NCBI GenBank assembly: GCA_016182205.1
Contig: JACOXW010000003.1
Coordinates: 1 to 37,780 of the forward strand
Length of the DNA stretch: 37,780 nt
From: Candidatus Levyibacteriota bacterium
Lineage (GTDB): Bacteria; Patescibacteriota; Microgenomatia; Levybacterales; UBA12049
Direction of reading: 5' to 3'
Below, one piece after another: positions 17,361 through 27,306 of this stretch. The position numbers and the translations under genes were made by a program. The notes below the pieces were generated by a model. That model ran no database searches and was not told the origin of the DNA. It worked only from the letters and a program-made list of their open reading frames with translations. Position 1 is the stretch's first letter. Each line of letters begins with the position of its first letter.

Positions 17361-18332
17361 ATGTTAATTGATGACGTTATAATTACTGTAAAAGCCGGTG
17401 ACGGAGGAGACGGTGCGGTATCTTTCAAACGTAACGCGCAGACTGCCAAAGGCGGACCGGACGGCGGAAACGGCGGAAACGGCGGGGATATATATTTGCA
17501 GGCTTCTATAAACATTTCCGATCTTTCGCAGTTCAGCTATAAAAAGCTTGCGAAAGCTGAAAGCGGAATTTCTGGAAAAAAGAAAAACCTCTACGGCAGA
17601 AACGGAAAAGATCTGACGGTATATCTCCCTCTTGGAACACGAATAACCGATAAGAGTACAGCTGCGGAGTATGAACTTAACGATGCAGCTACAAAGATTC
17701 TTATAGCAAAAGGCGGATCAGGAGGAAAAGGTAATAATGAATTTAAAACCGCTACCAATCAAACACCCCGATACGCTGAAAAGGGAGGAAAAGGTGAAAT
17801 TAAGAAAATACATCTGGAACTTCGTCTTATTGCCCAAATCGGTCTTATAGGATTACCAAATGCGGGAAAAAGCAGTTTGCTTGATGCCCTTACAAATGCG
17901 AGGCCAAAAATTGGCAACTATCCATTTACCACAACGCAACCTAATCTGGGAGTATTATACAATCTTGTTCTCGCTGATATTCCGGGTATTATTGAAGGCG
18001 CTTCAAAAGGAAAAGGTCTGGGGTTTCAATTTCTTCGCCATATTGAGAAAACACGATTGCTTCTCCACTGTATCGATGCAACCTGCGAAAACGCATTTGT
18101 TGCATATCAAATAATACGGAAAGAATTTGAGGTTTACGGGCATGATCTGGAAACCAAACCTGAAGTAATCCTTCTCACAAAAACCGATCTTATCGACACG
18201 GATACACTCACTGACCACAAAAAAACGCTTGCCAAAACAAAAAGAAAAATTATTCCCGTCTCAATCTACAATCCGTCTTCACTGAAAGAAATAGAAACAC
18301 TGATACAAGAAAACATTAAAAAGACAGAGTAA
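17361..18332 (+). CDS. obg: Obg GTPase
   Basis: Gly-rich Obg fold (KAGDGGDGAVSFKRNAQTAKGGPDGGNGGNGGD), GLPNAGKSSLLDALT, ADIPGIIEGASKGKGLGFQFLRHIEKTRLLLH. TGATACAAT-7-ATG supports 17361 over 17352. Confidence 0.95.
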   Translation: MLIDDVIITVKAGDGGDGAVSFKRNAQTAKGGPDGGNGGNGGDIYLQASINISDLSQFSYKKLAKAESGISGKKKNLYGRNGKDLTVYLPLGTRITDKSTAAEYELNDAATKILIAKGGSGGKGNNEFKTATNQTPRYAEKGGKGEIKKIHLELRLIAQIGLIGLPNAGKSSLLDALTNARPKIGNYPFTTTQPNLGVLYNLVLADIPGIIEGASKGKGLGFQFLRHIEKTRLLLHCIDATCENAFVAYQIIRKEFEVYGHDLETKPEVILLTKTDLIDTDTLTDHKKTLAKTKRKIIPVSIYNPSSLKEIETLIQENIKKTE

Positions 18333-18336
18333 ATTA

Positions 18337-18717
18337 CTACTGCGCCGAAATATCCATCATGTTTCCGTCCATATCCATTGCTTCACCGTTTTGCATTCTC
18401 ATCATCGGTTGATTCGGCTTTTGGTATTCTCCATTCCTCATCATTTTTGTGCCGTCTGAAAGTGTTAAGTCTTCGTTTAGTCTTGATACTTCCCCATCAG
18501 TCATAATCATCATTCTTCCGTTTTGCATCATTACTTTATTCATTTTGGCTTTCAAAGCCTTCACTTCATCATCTTTCTTAGACAAGAGAACACTGATAAC
18601 GCCAATTTTTGCCGTGTATTTAGCTCTCGCCATTAAATATCCGGCACCAAAACCTACAACAAGTGCAATTACTACAACCCATACGATACTATTTGTTGTT
18701 TTTGATCTCTTTGCCAT
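18337..18717 (-). CDS. Membrane-anchored Met-rich protein, DUF6799-like
   Basis: MMQNGRMMIMTDGEVSRLNEDLTLSDGTKMMRNGEYQ...MMRMQNGEAMDMDGNMMDI; N-terminal TM; TTGACA-18-TATGCT and SD AAGGAGGTGAT. Confidence 0.65.
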   Translation of the reverse strand: MAKRSKTTNSIVWVVVIALVVGFGAGYLMARAKYTAKIGVISVLLSKKDDEVKALKAKMNKVMMQNGRMMIMTDGEVSRLNEDLTLSDGTKMMRNGEYQKPNQPMMRMQNGEAMDMDGNMMDISAQ

Positions 18718-18868
18718 TTATATCACCTCCTTTTTATCTATATACAGCATAGTAAAGTTTTTTCTTTTTTGTCAAGAAATAGCATAAGAATAAGTCCTGC
18801 TACAATACGTTCTGTGCGGAAATTAATAATACTTTCACCGCAAGACGAGAAGATCAACGAATTACATG

Positions 18869-19609
18869 CTACTCGGCAGGCGTAGTTCCATAAATGATTA
18901 CCTCTGTTCCAGGATTGTCGGTTGTTGCGTACCCTGAAGAAGTCGTAAGAGCGGGAGCAGCCCAAGCAAATAATTTACCAGAATCTTCTATAGCCATATT
19001 GATACATCCATGACTCATCGGATGACCAAAGTTGTTATGCCAATATGCACCATGTATACCAAATCCGCGTGATTTTACAATGTCATTATTATAGAAAAAC
19101 ATAGTATTCGGCACATTGGGCAAATAATAATATGTATTTGTTGCTTTATTTCCGCCTTCCATTTTCGTATAGCGAAGTTTTGCCCAAATAGTAAATACTC
19201 CTGTTGGTGTCGGGTACCATTTTCCTGTAGAAACGGGAAATTCGTATACGATAGTATTTCCTTCCCGTGCATACAATTTCTGATTTGTTAAATCCACATA
19301 TATTTTTTTAGTTGCTGTCGTGTCGCCCAATACCGAAGGAAGCGGATCGATCATCGCCATGTACCGAGGGACTGAAATTTGCTTTCCCATGAATTCCCCG
19401 ACCGCAGCATTTTTTTCATATTCACCGTTTAAGTCCTCTATGCAACTAATTGTATTAGCGCATGGACGGGTAAGCGGAAGCGTATTTGACAGATAGACAA
19501 ACAAGCCTATTGATCCTATGAATGCAAAAAAGAGAGACGCTATCACTTCCTTACGCATGAGATAGTAGATACTTACTGCAGACGATTTTTTTCTATTTTT
19601 CTTCTTCAT
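18869..19609 (-). CDS. L,D-transpeptidase (YkuD domain)
   Basis: IYVDLTNQKLYAREGNTIVYEFPVSTGKW..., GIHGAYWHNNFGHPMSHGCINMAIED. Confidence 0.93.
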   Translation of the reverse strand: MKKKNRKKSSAVSIYYLMRKEVIASLFFAFIGSIGLFVYLSNTLPLTRPCANTISCIEDLNGEYEKNAAVGEFMGKQISVPRYMAMIDPLPSVLGDTTATKKIYVDLTNQKLYAREGNTIVYEFPVSTGKWYPTPTGVFTIWAKLRYTKMEGGNKATNTYYYLPNVPNTMFFYNNDIVKSRGFGIHGAYWHNNFGHPMSHGCINMAIEDSGKLFAWAAPALTTSSGYATTDNPGTEVIIYGTTPAE

Positions 19610-19707
19610 ATATCCATCTTACGTAGTTTTTTTGGCAGTTGTAAAGAGGCAATTTTAGCTACGAGAACACTTGACAATAGGCTTATAGTATGATATACTT
19701 TCTCCTC

Positions 19708-20370
19708 ATGGATAAAAAACCCCACATCTTTTCCTTTATCCTTATCGTGGCGCTCGTGCTTGGTACTGTCTTGATGCATACTCGCCCATCCAAGCCTACG
19801 CAGCGCGTGCTTTCTGTGCATGAGATATCGCTTGATAAGAGGCAACCAAACCCCTGGGTAAATAATGTGTTCAAAGACAATATTCTTCTAAATATCGCAT
19901 ATCTAAACCAAAGTATCAAAAAAGGTAAAAACATTGACTGGTCAATGGTAAGTAAACCAAAAACTGTTGAAATCACCCTACAACCTCAAGAGGTATTCGC
20001 CTATCATGAAGATGTACTTCCTCAATATATGGGTAAAGTAAAAAAAACGACCAATGCTCATTTTTCATATGATGAAGGATTTAAGTCTGACGGATATTTA
20101 GTCGGTGATGGTGTATGCCATTTAGCATCGCTCATTTATTGGGCAGCAAAAGATGCAAAACTGTCAGCTGTGGCACCTACCAATCATAATTTTGCAAATG
20201 TAGCGCAAATTCCCAAAGAATATGGTGTTTCAATCTACCATTCACCGGGAGAAAAAGCTATTAACGCAAACCAAAATTTATACGTGACGAATAACTATGA
20301 TAAGCCTGTGGTATTGCAGTTTGCATATGACGGTGAAAGCTTGAAACTCACCGTTCTTCAAAAAATTTAA
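19708..20370 (+). CDS. VanW-like exported protein
   Basis: VGDGVCHLASLIYWAAKDAKLSAVAPTNHN resembles VanW GGGVCQxSTTLYNA; promoter TTGACA-17-TATACT, ATG 8 nt after -10. Confidence 0.65.
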   Translation: MDKKPHIFSFILIVALVLGTVLMHTRPSKPTQRVLSVHEISLDKRQPNPWVNNVFKDNILLNIAYLNQSIKKGKNIDWSMVSKPKTVEITLQPQEVFAYHEDVLPQYMGKVKKTTNAHFSYDEGFKSDGYLVGDGVCHLASLIYWAAKDAKLSAVAPTNHNFANVAQIPKEYGVSIYHSPGEKAINANQNLYVTNNYDKPVVLQFAYDGESLKLTVLQKI

Positions 20371-20548
20371 AGGGCTCAAAAAAAGGTGTCCCCCCCCAAA
20401 AAAACCTGTCTGGATAAAAGTACTTACTGATTTTTTCTGGACTTTTTTCAAATCATCGCAGAGTGAATATGCATTTTGGGTATTCATGTCAAGCAGGGTC
20501 GTCTTTCGTCATTGACAAATGATTTTTATACTTGCGATACTAAATACA

Positions 20549-22105
20549 ATGTCCAGCTTTGAACCTCAAGTCAATAAGTCAATGTCAAAACCACTGCTCT
20601 TTCTCTTTATCGCGGGCTCTGCGATTCTGCTTTATACAATTGCTATCATTTCAGCAACTCATTATTTTGCTTCGAAAAACCAGTTAAGTAATACACGTAT
20701 CTATGGACACTCCTATGGAATATCTATTTCAGGCATAATAGATCTGAATGGTGTCGCTCCGGCAGACAGCAGTATTATGATACTTGCGCGTCAAGTAGGA
20801 ACAGATACGTTCACACAGGTCGTTGTTGATATTACTCCGGTTGATGGCGCAGTGTGGACATGGAACCAGGCGGAAAAAAATGTCGCATATGAACTCCAAG
20901 CAGTGCTGGAACAGAACGGAACTTCCATTGCAAAGTCAAAAACAAAAATTATTGTTGCCCCTGCAGATACCGAGACACTCAGAATAAATGTTTCACAAAA
21001 TGCACCAACAACGACCCCGACAAATACACAAAATATTCCCTCTTCACTCTCAGGAACAATTGACTTGAACGGCTATATTCCTCCTGGGAGTACGATTACG
21101 ATCGCTGCCCGCCAGGTAGGAAACACCGCTTTCACCACTGTAGCAACCGGTATCACAGCTATTGATCAAACAACATGGAGCTGGACAAATGCATTACAGA
21201 ATGCCCAGTACGAAGTACAGGGAACGCTGTTTGTCAATGGTGCCGCCAACGCCACATCCCAAGTAATAGATATGACTGCTCCAGCCACAAATGAAATCTT
21301 AACAATTAATTCGACTTCCACTCCTCCTTCTCCTTCGACAGTAACTATTTCTGGAGTGATTAATCTTAACGGTTCTGTCCCCGCAAATAGCTATATTACA
21401 CTTGGGATTAGACAAACAGGAACCCAACAATTTTCTCAAGTAGTAAACAACATTTCAGCAGTCGACCAGGCTACATGGAGCTACACCGCTGCGGCATCAG
21501 GCGCATCATACGACATCCAAGCATATCTCTGGTCCAACGGCTCTCCTATCTCACAATCACAAATACTTACAGTCTCTGCTCCGGCAAGCAGCGAAGTTCT
21601 AACTATTAATGCGCAGGCTCCCCCTTCACCACCTTCACAAAACAGCATTTCTGTTAACTGTAACAGTTATAGTTCGTCAGCCAATTTGTGGCAGGTCACC
21701 GTAAATTATAATAATACAAGCTCTATTCAAAATGCGCAGCAATATCTTCTAACGATTGGAAGTAACCCAGGAAGCAACAATTTTGTTAACTACCAAACTA
21801 CTCCTTCAACACCAAATCAAACACAAACATACGTTACAGGATATATCTTTACACAGGGGCTTACCTACTATGCACAATACGCATATTCCACGTGTGCAAG
21901 TTGCAATACGTTCTCCCCCATGTCATCTACTCTATCTTTTGTCTGTAATCAACCACCTACCGCCACTCCTACATTTACTCCTACACCGACAAATACACCA
22001 GTTCCTATAGCACCCACGAATACTCCTACGCCTACATCCACCAACACGCCGACCCCAAGCCCTACAAATACTCCTTCGCCAACCAACACTCCCACCCCAT
22101 CATAA
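20549..22105 (+). CDS. Repeat-containing surface protein with Thr/Pro-rich C-terminus
   Basis: N-terminal TM, three ~88-aa repeats, TPTPTNTP tail. TTGACA-18-GATACT-7-ATG supports start at 20549 rather than 20519. Confidence 0.8.
   Translation: MSSFEPQVNKSMSKPLLFLFIAGSAILLYTIAIISATHYFASKNQLSNTRIYGHSYGISISGIIDLNGVAPADSSIMILARQVGTDTFTQVVVDITPVDGAVWTWNQAEKNVAYELQAVLEQNGTSIAKSKTKIIVAPADTETLRINVSQNAPTTTPTNTQNIPSSLSGTIDLNGYIPPGSTITIAARQVGNTAFTTVATGITAIDQTTWSWTNALQNAQYEVQGTLFVNGAANATSQVIDMTAPATNEILTINSTSTPPSPSTVTISGVINLNGSVPANSYITLGIRQTGTQQFSQVVNNISAVDQATWSYTAAASGASYDIQAYLWSNGSPISQSQILTVSAPASSEVLTINAQAPPSPPSQNSISVNCNSYSSSANLWQVTVNYNNTSSIQNAQQYLLTIGSNPGSNNFVNYQTTPSTPNQTQTYVTGYIFTQGLTYYAQYAYSTCASCNTFSPMSSTLSFVCNQPPTATPTFTPTPTNTPVPIAPTNTPTPTSTNTPTPSPTNTPSPTNTPTPS
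20728..20993 (+). repeat. Protein repeat unit 1 (approximate)
   Basis: SGIIDLNGVAPADSSIMILARQVGTDTFTQVVVDITPVDGAVWTWNQAE...ETLRIN. Confidence 0.8.
21044..21310 (+). repeat. Protein repeat unit 2 (approximate)
   Basis: LSGTIDLNGYIPPGSTITIAARQVGNTAFTTVATGITAIDQTTWSWTNAL...NEILTIN. Confidence 0.8.
21347..21611 (+). repeat. Protein repeat unit 3 (approximate)
   Basis: ISGVINLNGSVPANSYITLGIRQTGTQQFSQVVNNISAVDQATWSYTAAA...SEVLTIN. Confidence 0.8.
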
Positions 22106-22180
22106 TTTACGCGTTCTTCCTAAGAAGCTTTAGAAATCACTGCTAGAACTTAGGTGAAATTTTTGTTAGTATACTAAGGT

Positions 22181-23179
22181 ATGAAGATACTGTTTGCCGA
22201 AGTGCAAAATTGGGAGAAAGAAACGCTTCTTAAAGAATTCCCGGAAGCCGGGATAACAATTGAAAAAATAACTGAAGAAAACGCAGACCAATTTCATGAT
22301 ATAACTATTCTCTCAACATTTATTTACTCTACTTTATCTGCAAATGTCTTACAAAAACTTACCTCGCTTAAGATGATTGCAACACGTTCAACTGGTTATG
22401 ATCATATTGATGTCGCATACTGTAAAGAAAACGGGATATCTATCTGTAACGTTCCTGAATATGGCTCTCATACAGTTGCAGAACATACATTTGCTCTTAT
22501 TCTTTCCCTGACCAGAAAGATCGACAAAGCTATAGAACAACTGCGCCGGCTCGAGTTCAATCACGAAAACCTTACAGGTATAGATCTTTTTGGAAAAACA
22601 ATCGGAATCGTCGGTCTTGGGAAAATCGGTCTAAATGTCTTGCATATAGCAAAAGGTTTCGGAATGAAAATACAGGTATTTACCGCACATCAAAAAGAAG
22701 AACTGGCAAAAGAACACGGATTTTCCTATGTAGATCTTCCGACGCTTCTTTCTACTTCAGATGTCATCACACTACACGTTCCCTATTCTCAAAAAACGCA
22801 TCATCTGATCAACTGCGAAAATATCGTGCAGTGTAAAAAGGGCTGTTTTCTTATCAACACGGCACGCGGCGGACTTATCGAAACTCAGGCAATTATTGAA
22901 GGGCTTCATAATGGTATCTTGTCCGGTGTAGGACTTGATGTATTGGAAGAGGAAAATGAAATGATGGAAGAGGCAGAAATACTAAGCCAAAATAAGTCGG
23001 GGTTTGACTTTAAAACACTTCTTCTAAACCATGTTCTTTTAAATCATCCAAATGTGGTTATTACTCCACACAATGCTTTCAATAGTAAAGAAGCGCTTAT
23101 GAATATTCTCAATACTACTCTCCAGAATATCAAGTCCTATAATGACTCAGCACCCATTAACTGTATTGATTTACGTTAG
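22181..23179 (+). CDS. D-isomer-specific 2-hydroxyacid dehydrogenase (D-LDH-like)
   Basis: ATRSTGYDHIDVAYCKENGI, GIVGLGKIGLNVLHIAKGFGM, LINTARGGLIET, GVGLDVLEEE, NVVITPHNAF. Confidence 0.93.
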   Translation: MKILFAEVQNWEKETLLKEFPEAGITIEKITEENADQFHDITILSTFIYSTLSANVLQKLTSLKMIATRSTGYDHIDVAYCKENGISICNVPEYGSHTVAEHTFALILSLTRKIDKAIEQLRRLEFNHENLTGIDLFGKTIGIVGLGKIGLNVLHIAKGFGMKIQVFTAHQKEELAKEHGFSYVDLPTLLSTSDVITLHVPYSQKTHHLINCENIVQCKKGCFLINTARGGLIETQAIIEGLHNGILSGVGLDVLEEENEMMEEAEILSQNKSGFDFKTLLLNHVLLNHPNVVITPHNAFNSKEALMNILNTTLQNIKSYNDSAPINCIDLR

Positions 23180-23968
23180 TCACTTTTGTCTATATGCCCA
23201 GAATAATCCAGGGGTAAAAACCAATGTTGCCGCGGTTACGATAAGAACAAGTGGTGTGATTCTTCCTGTAGAAATCTCAATGATACTAGCGATAAGTCCT
23301 AGCCCATTGAAAACTGCACCCATCAGAAGTGGCAATTTTATTTCATCATAATTTTTTGAGCGAAGTTCGTATATTCCCATAACCGCGTAGCCAAAACATG
23401 CAGCTCCCGCCTGCCGGTAAATAAATGCATCAGTACCTAGATAATTGAACACTGATGCAAAAAGTTTTGGAAAAAGTGGTAAAATTCCGAAAAGTCCTGC
23501 CGAAATACTTGCCAGGATAAGAATTACAGGAAGCCATCCTGGAATATCTTTATTGCCAGAGATATTCAAACCGTATTTTTTAAGTAAACTTCCAGTAATA
23601 AGAAGAATCAAAATTGATGTGACAAAAATTGCATAAACTACAGGCACTGCTTCCCCCGGTGTTAAAATGGCTCTAAGGCAAGCATAGATTGAAAGAGTGT
23701 TGAACACAAACGTTGCCAAAACGAAATATTTCATCTGATTCCAAGTCGCTTGTCCTGAGATTGCGTCAAACAGTACAACTGCGTACCCAAATGTCGCAGC
23801 GCCTGCAAGCCTGTAGATATACTCATCGTTTCCCGAAAATCCAAAGACGCTTGCAAAAAGTGCAGGCGCTAAGAGTGGAAAAAGTCCGAAGAAAACCCCG
23901 CCCAAAAATGGGATGCCCAAAAGCGCTTTCTCGAGTGAAGATAAATTCATTTGGCCCGTCTTTGCCAT
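23180..23968 (-). CDS. Multi-TM membrane protein with internal duplication
   Basis: Two similar halves (FGLFPLLAPALFASVFGFSGNDEYIYRLAGAATFGYAV / FGILPLFPKLFASVFNYLGTDAFIYRQAGAACFGYAV); TTGACA-17-TATATA-7-ATG. Confidence 0.75.
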   Translation of the reverse strand: MAKTGQMNLSSLEKALLGIPFLGGVFFGLFPLLAPALFASVFGFSGNDEYIYRLAGAATFGYAVVLFDAISGQATWNQMKYFVLATFVFNTLSIYACLRAILTPGEAVPVVYAIFVTSILILLITGSLLKKYGLNISGNKDIPGWLPVILILASISAGLFGILPLFPKLFASVFNYLGTDAFIYRQAGAACFGYAVMGIYELRSKNYDEIKLPLLMGAVFNGLGLIASIIEISTGRITPLVLIVTAATLVFTPGLFWAYRQK

Positions 23969-24011
23969 ATCTAACTATATACTGCTGTGTAGTCTTCTTG
24001 TCAAGAACAAC

Positions 24012-25715
24012 TTACCAACTTCCTCCCCCTCCGCCGCCGAAACCACCGCCACTGGATCCGCTACTGCCACTTGATGAAGGCGCTTTGGAAATTGCTGAGG
24101 ACATAGAGCTTGAGAAATCATTTACACTGGATGCAAAAACAGTTGAATTAAAAGGATGCGCTCCATAATATCCAACAACCTCTGGATTTTTTAGACCAAT
24201 TTCTTTCATGGCATCAGCAAATTTTTTAGTTAAGCCAAATACAATTGCATACGGCATCACTTCATTGAATAAATGCTTCTTTTCAAAAAATCTCTGTCGG
24301 TATTTCTCAGCCTCTGATATAAAAAGGCGGTACCCTTTTATCCGTTGATAGAGCTCATGGCCATACGCAGTTTTCTTGGGCATAGCACCGGAAAAAATTA
24401 CCAGCCAAATGCCAAAGACTACAAAACCTCCACCGACTGCTGTAGGAATTGCAAGTTCACTTGCTGCCGAAACAGAAACAACAATAACCGAAAAAATAAT
24501 CAGAATGACACCAAATATGATATATTTCGTTCTAATGCTGTCAGGATTACTAACAAATAACTTTTTATCGACAACGTCTTTATATAACGCTTTTTTCACC
24601 TCAGCCAAATCCTGATAAAATTTGTTCTTAAGTGTTGAGACAATGACAGTATTTCCATCTTCAAATAGTTTATCCAAAAGCAAAAACTCATAGGGCAAAA
24701 GATCTGACGTTTTTTTATTTAAGCGCTCTAGCTTGTAATCAGTTTTGCCGAAAACCCATTTTTTAGCAATTTCCGTAATGGTCATATAACGTCTACCAGT
24801 CAAATCGATGATAGTTGCAGTTACATCCAATGTGTCTGCCTTTTCATCCATAAGTACTCCGACTTCAGCAGGCCGCAGCTTTTCCGGAGATGTATATTCG
24901 ACAACCAAAGTTGATGAAATATTCCCTTCATCTCTCCCCTTTTTCCGCCACATTGAGAATAAATAAATAAACGACCCAAGTCCTATCAAACAAAATATCG
25001 TTATTGGAAGTGGTGTAAATAATTTTTCTGCAAACGATTTCGGCCGAGGCACTGACAAAAGTGGCACCATGCCTTTTTTATACAAAACTGCAACTGACAT
25101 GTTTTCGTTCGGACCTAATTCTCCAGATGTACTAAAGGTCGCTTGATTTTGTTTTTTCTCACTACTACATGTATCTTTAGATCCTTCCAATCCTTTATAG
25201 CAATAAACCGAAAGTAGTCCTTCCTTAGGAAGCGTTACGGCTACAGAAGTGTCAATAATTGGCACTCCCCAATCATTTCCGGTCACATTCCAGTACAATT
25301 CATCATGATCTCCAAAACCGCGCAAAATACCTTTCAGCAAGTAACTGATTACATATGTGTGCTTACCGGAAATTGTGCGGTCAGCATCACCAATTTTCAC
25401 CTGATAATTAAACCCGGTGTCTGAGACGGAATATTTAGCTTTGTTACTGTCTTGCAAGATGGAATCAAATAAAACTTCTGTGTAGTATTTACTTCCATCC
25501 TTTTGTTGATAAACATACGGAATAGTTCTGTAAATTCCATGTTTTTCAAGATTTTGAAAATCAACCGCAATTGTTTCTTTTACAGTCACAATTCCTGAAT
25601 CTTGAATTGCAATATCTGATCGATAATTATCTATTTGCCACCCTTCTTCAGCAAAAGCTACGAGGGGAAAAAATAAAAAGACGAAAACTGTTATGAAACA
25701 AATAATTTTTTTCAT
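24012..25715 (-). CDS. DUF2207 domain membrane protein
   Basis: Signal peptide, WQIDNYRSDIAIQDSGIVTVKETIAVDF..., TM segments, Gly-rich C-terminus GGGFGGGGGGSW. Confidence 0.85.
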   Translation of the reverse strand: MKKIICFITVFVFLFFPLVAFAEEGWQIDNYRSDIAIQDSGIVTVKETIAVDFQNLEKHGIYRTIPYVYQQKDGSKYYTEVLFDSILQDSNKAKYSVSDTGFNYQVKIGDADRTISGKHTYVISYLLKGILRGFGDHDELYWNVTGNDWGVPIIDTSVAVTLPKEGLLSVYCYKGLEGSKDTCSSEKKQNQATFSTSGELGPNENMSVAVLYKKGMVPLLSVPRPKSFAEKLFTPLPITIFCLIGLGSFIYLFSMWRKKGRDEGNISSTLVVEYTSPEKLRPAEVGVLMDEKADTLDVTATIIDLTGRRYMTITEIAKKWVFGKTDYKLERLNKKTSDLLPYEFLLLDKLFEDGNTVIVSTLKNKFYQDLAEVKKALYKDVVDKKLFVSNPDSIRTKYIIFGVILIIFSVIVVSVSAASELAIPTAVGGGFVVFGIWLVIFSGAMPKKTAYGHELYQRIKGYRLFISEAEKYRQRFFEKKHLFNEVMPYAIVFGLTKKFADAMKEIGLKNPEVVGYYGAHPFNSTVFASSVNDFSSSMSSAISKAPSSSGSSGSSGGGFGGGGGGSW

Positions 25716-25731
25716 ATTTTTATCTTACCAC

Positions 25732-26668
25732 TCACTTAGCAAACTGTGTGGTATAAAAAGCAATGCTTCGTGAAAGTGCCAATGGCCAAGTGCCATTGGT
25801 AAAGTTGTGATTTTCTTGGGGGTAGGTAAAATACTCAACATCCTTTCCCTTTTTCTTCAGAATCTCTGCTAACTGGTCAGACCAAATCATTGGCACTGAT
25901 TCATCCAAGACCCCCTGGTGCAGCTGTATGGGAGCGATAATCCAGTCAAAGTAGTTTGTAGGTGAATATTTCTCTACATCATACTCTTTTTCAAATTCTG
26001 CCAATACCTTACGAAGTAATTTCCCATGATCATCAAATTCATCCGTGTAGTATAAAATGGAATATGGGAACATTTTCGAGACAGGTGCCCAGAGTACTGT
26101 CGGATAAGACCTCCCGCTAATTTCCAAAACCGAAAGCGCTATCTGCCCCCCGTTACTATGACCCCAAATCCCAACGGATGTATTTCCTCTTACTGTTACC
26201 TGATTTTCTTTCTCCAAAGCTGTATTAAGAGTGGACAACGATGAAAGCAATTGCAATGCGGTTGTATATGTCTGAAATCGTTCTTCTATAGAAAGTTGTG
26301 AGGGCTTATCGGACTGCCCGTACCCTAGAAAATCGGGTGCAAGTGTAATAAAACCTGCTTTTGCCAATTCAACCGCAGTATGCTGTGTACCTATACCGCT
26401 TCTGTACTCTTTTGGATCTACAAATCCAAGTTTGGGTTTGAGACGTTTCAGAAAGTGTTTTTTCTATCTTTATAGGAGTCGGAGTAAAAACTTTTTTCCT
26501 TAAAAGACCGAACGTATATTTATCAAGCGGCTTTTGGATAATTTTCTTAATGTCATCAGCAACCGGGGATAACAATGGAGATCTTTTCTGAAAGTAATAA
26601 AAAAACATAACGGATATGACGGTAAGTGCGATAATCAGAATAAAGAGAACAAATTTTTTCGGCATCAT
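25732..26668 (-). pseudogene. Alpha/beta hydrolase, disrupted by frameshift and likely internal deletion
   Basis: ORF 26369-26668 holds anchor and N-terminus; ORF 25732-26367 holds GIWGHSNGGQ, HQGVLDESVP, ENHNF; EYRSGIGTQHTAVELAKAGF lies in the downstream frame and the IIxxHGY oxyanion region is absent. Confidence 0.7.
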
Positions 26669-26732
26669 TTATAATTATACACCCGTTAAATAAACTCTTG
26701 CGAAAAGCTTTTCTTTTCTATAGACTCACACT

Positions 26733-27002
26733 ATGCCACGCTTCCTTGAACATCCTTCTGAAAAACCTACTGCAGAAGGAAAAACGTTTATAAGAGCTAT
26801 AAGAAGGGCATACGGTCAAGACGCTACAAGACCTGATACATATGACCCTGCGAAAATTGCCGCAGCTCCCCACCAGCATCAACTTGAACAAATGCTGCAG
26901 AAAGCACGGCTAGACGGAGATGACTTCCTTCCTTTTCCTACTGTCGAATTTCTATATACTCCTACGAAAAAGGATTTGCGTGCCAAGGGAGATAGACGCT
27001 AA
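26733..27002 (+). CDS. Hypothetical protein (89 aa)
   Basis: Clean ORF, soluble, no family recognised. Confidence 0.55.
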   Translation: MPRFLEHPSEKPTAEGKTFIRAIRRAYGQDATRPDTYDPAKIAAAPHQHQLEQMLQKARLDGDDFLPFPTVEFLYTPTKKDLRAKGDRR

Positions 27003-27265
27003 AGTTGTCGTTTTTTAAGCCACCACGCTTTCAGAATACCGTATGAAAACGTTGAGAGAAGATACGTCAAAGCACCCACCAATGCATTGAAAAAAGGATT
27101 ATCTGCATTTACAAGTCTCATAACAACATAAATAATAATAAATGAAGAAACCGCTATAAATATGTTTCGAGTTGTACTTGTTTCCCATGCTTTATCAGCT
27201 TCAACTCGTTTGTTTCTTTTCTTAATAGCTTCTATTTCACTGCGAAGCTCTTCAAGTTCAGTCAT
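26999..27265 (-). CDS. Small coiled-coil/TM protein
   Basis: N-terminal coiled coil, two hydrophobic segments. Confidence 0.6.
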   Translation of the reverse strand: MTELEELRSEIEAIKKRNKRVEADKAWETSTTRNIFIAVSSFIIIYVVMRLVNADNPFFNALVGALTYLLSTFSYGILKAWWLKKRQL

Positions 27266-27306
27266 ATGAAGTGATTATCGAAAAATTACGTACACTTTTC
27301 AAGAGG

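Noticed and set aside
23713-24168. ORF 23713..24168 (+), 151 aa
   Set aside because: Antisense to two well supported genes; Pro-rich part is antisense of the Gly-rich tail.
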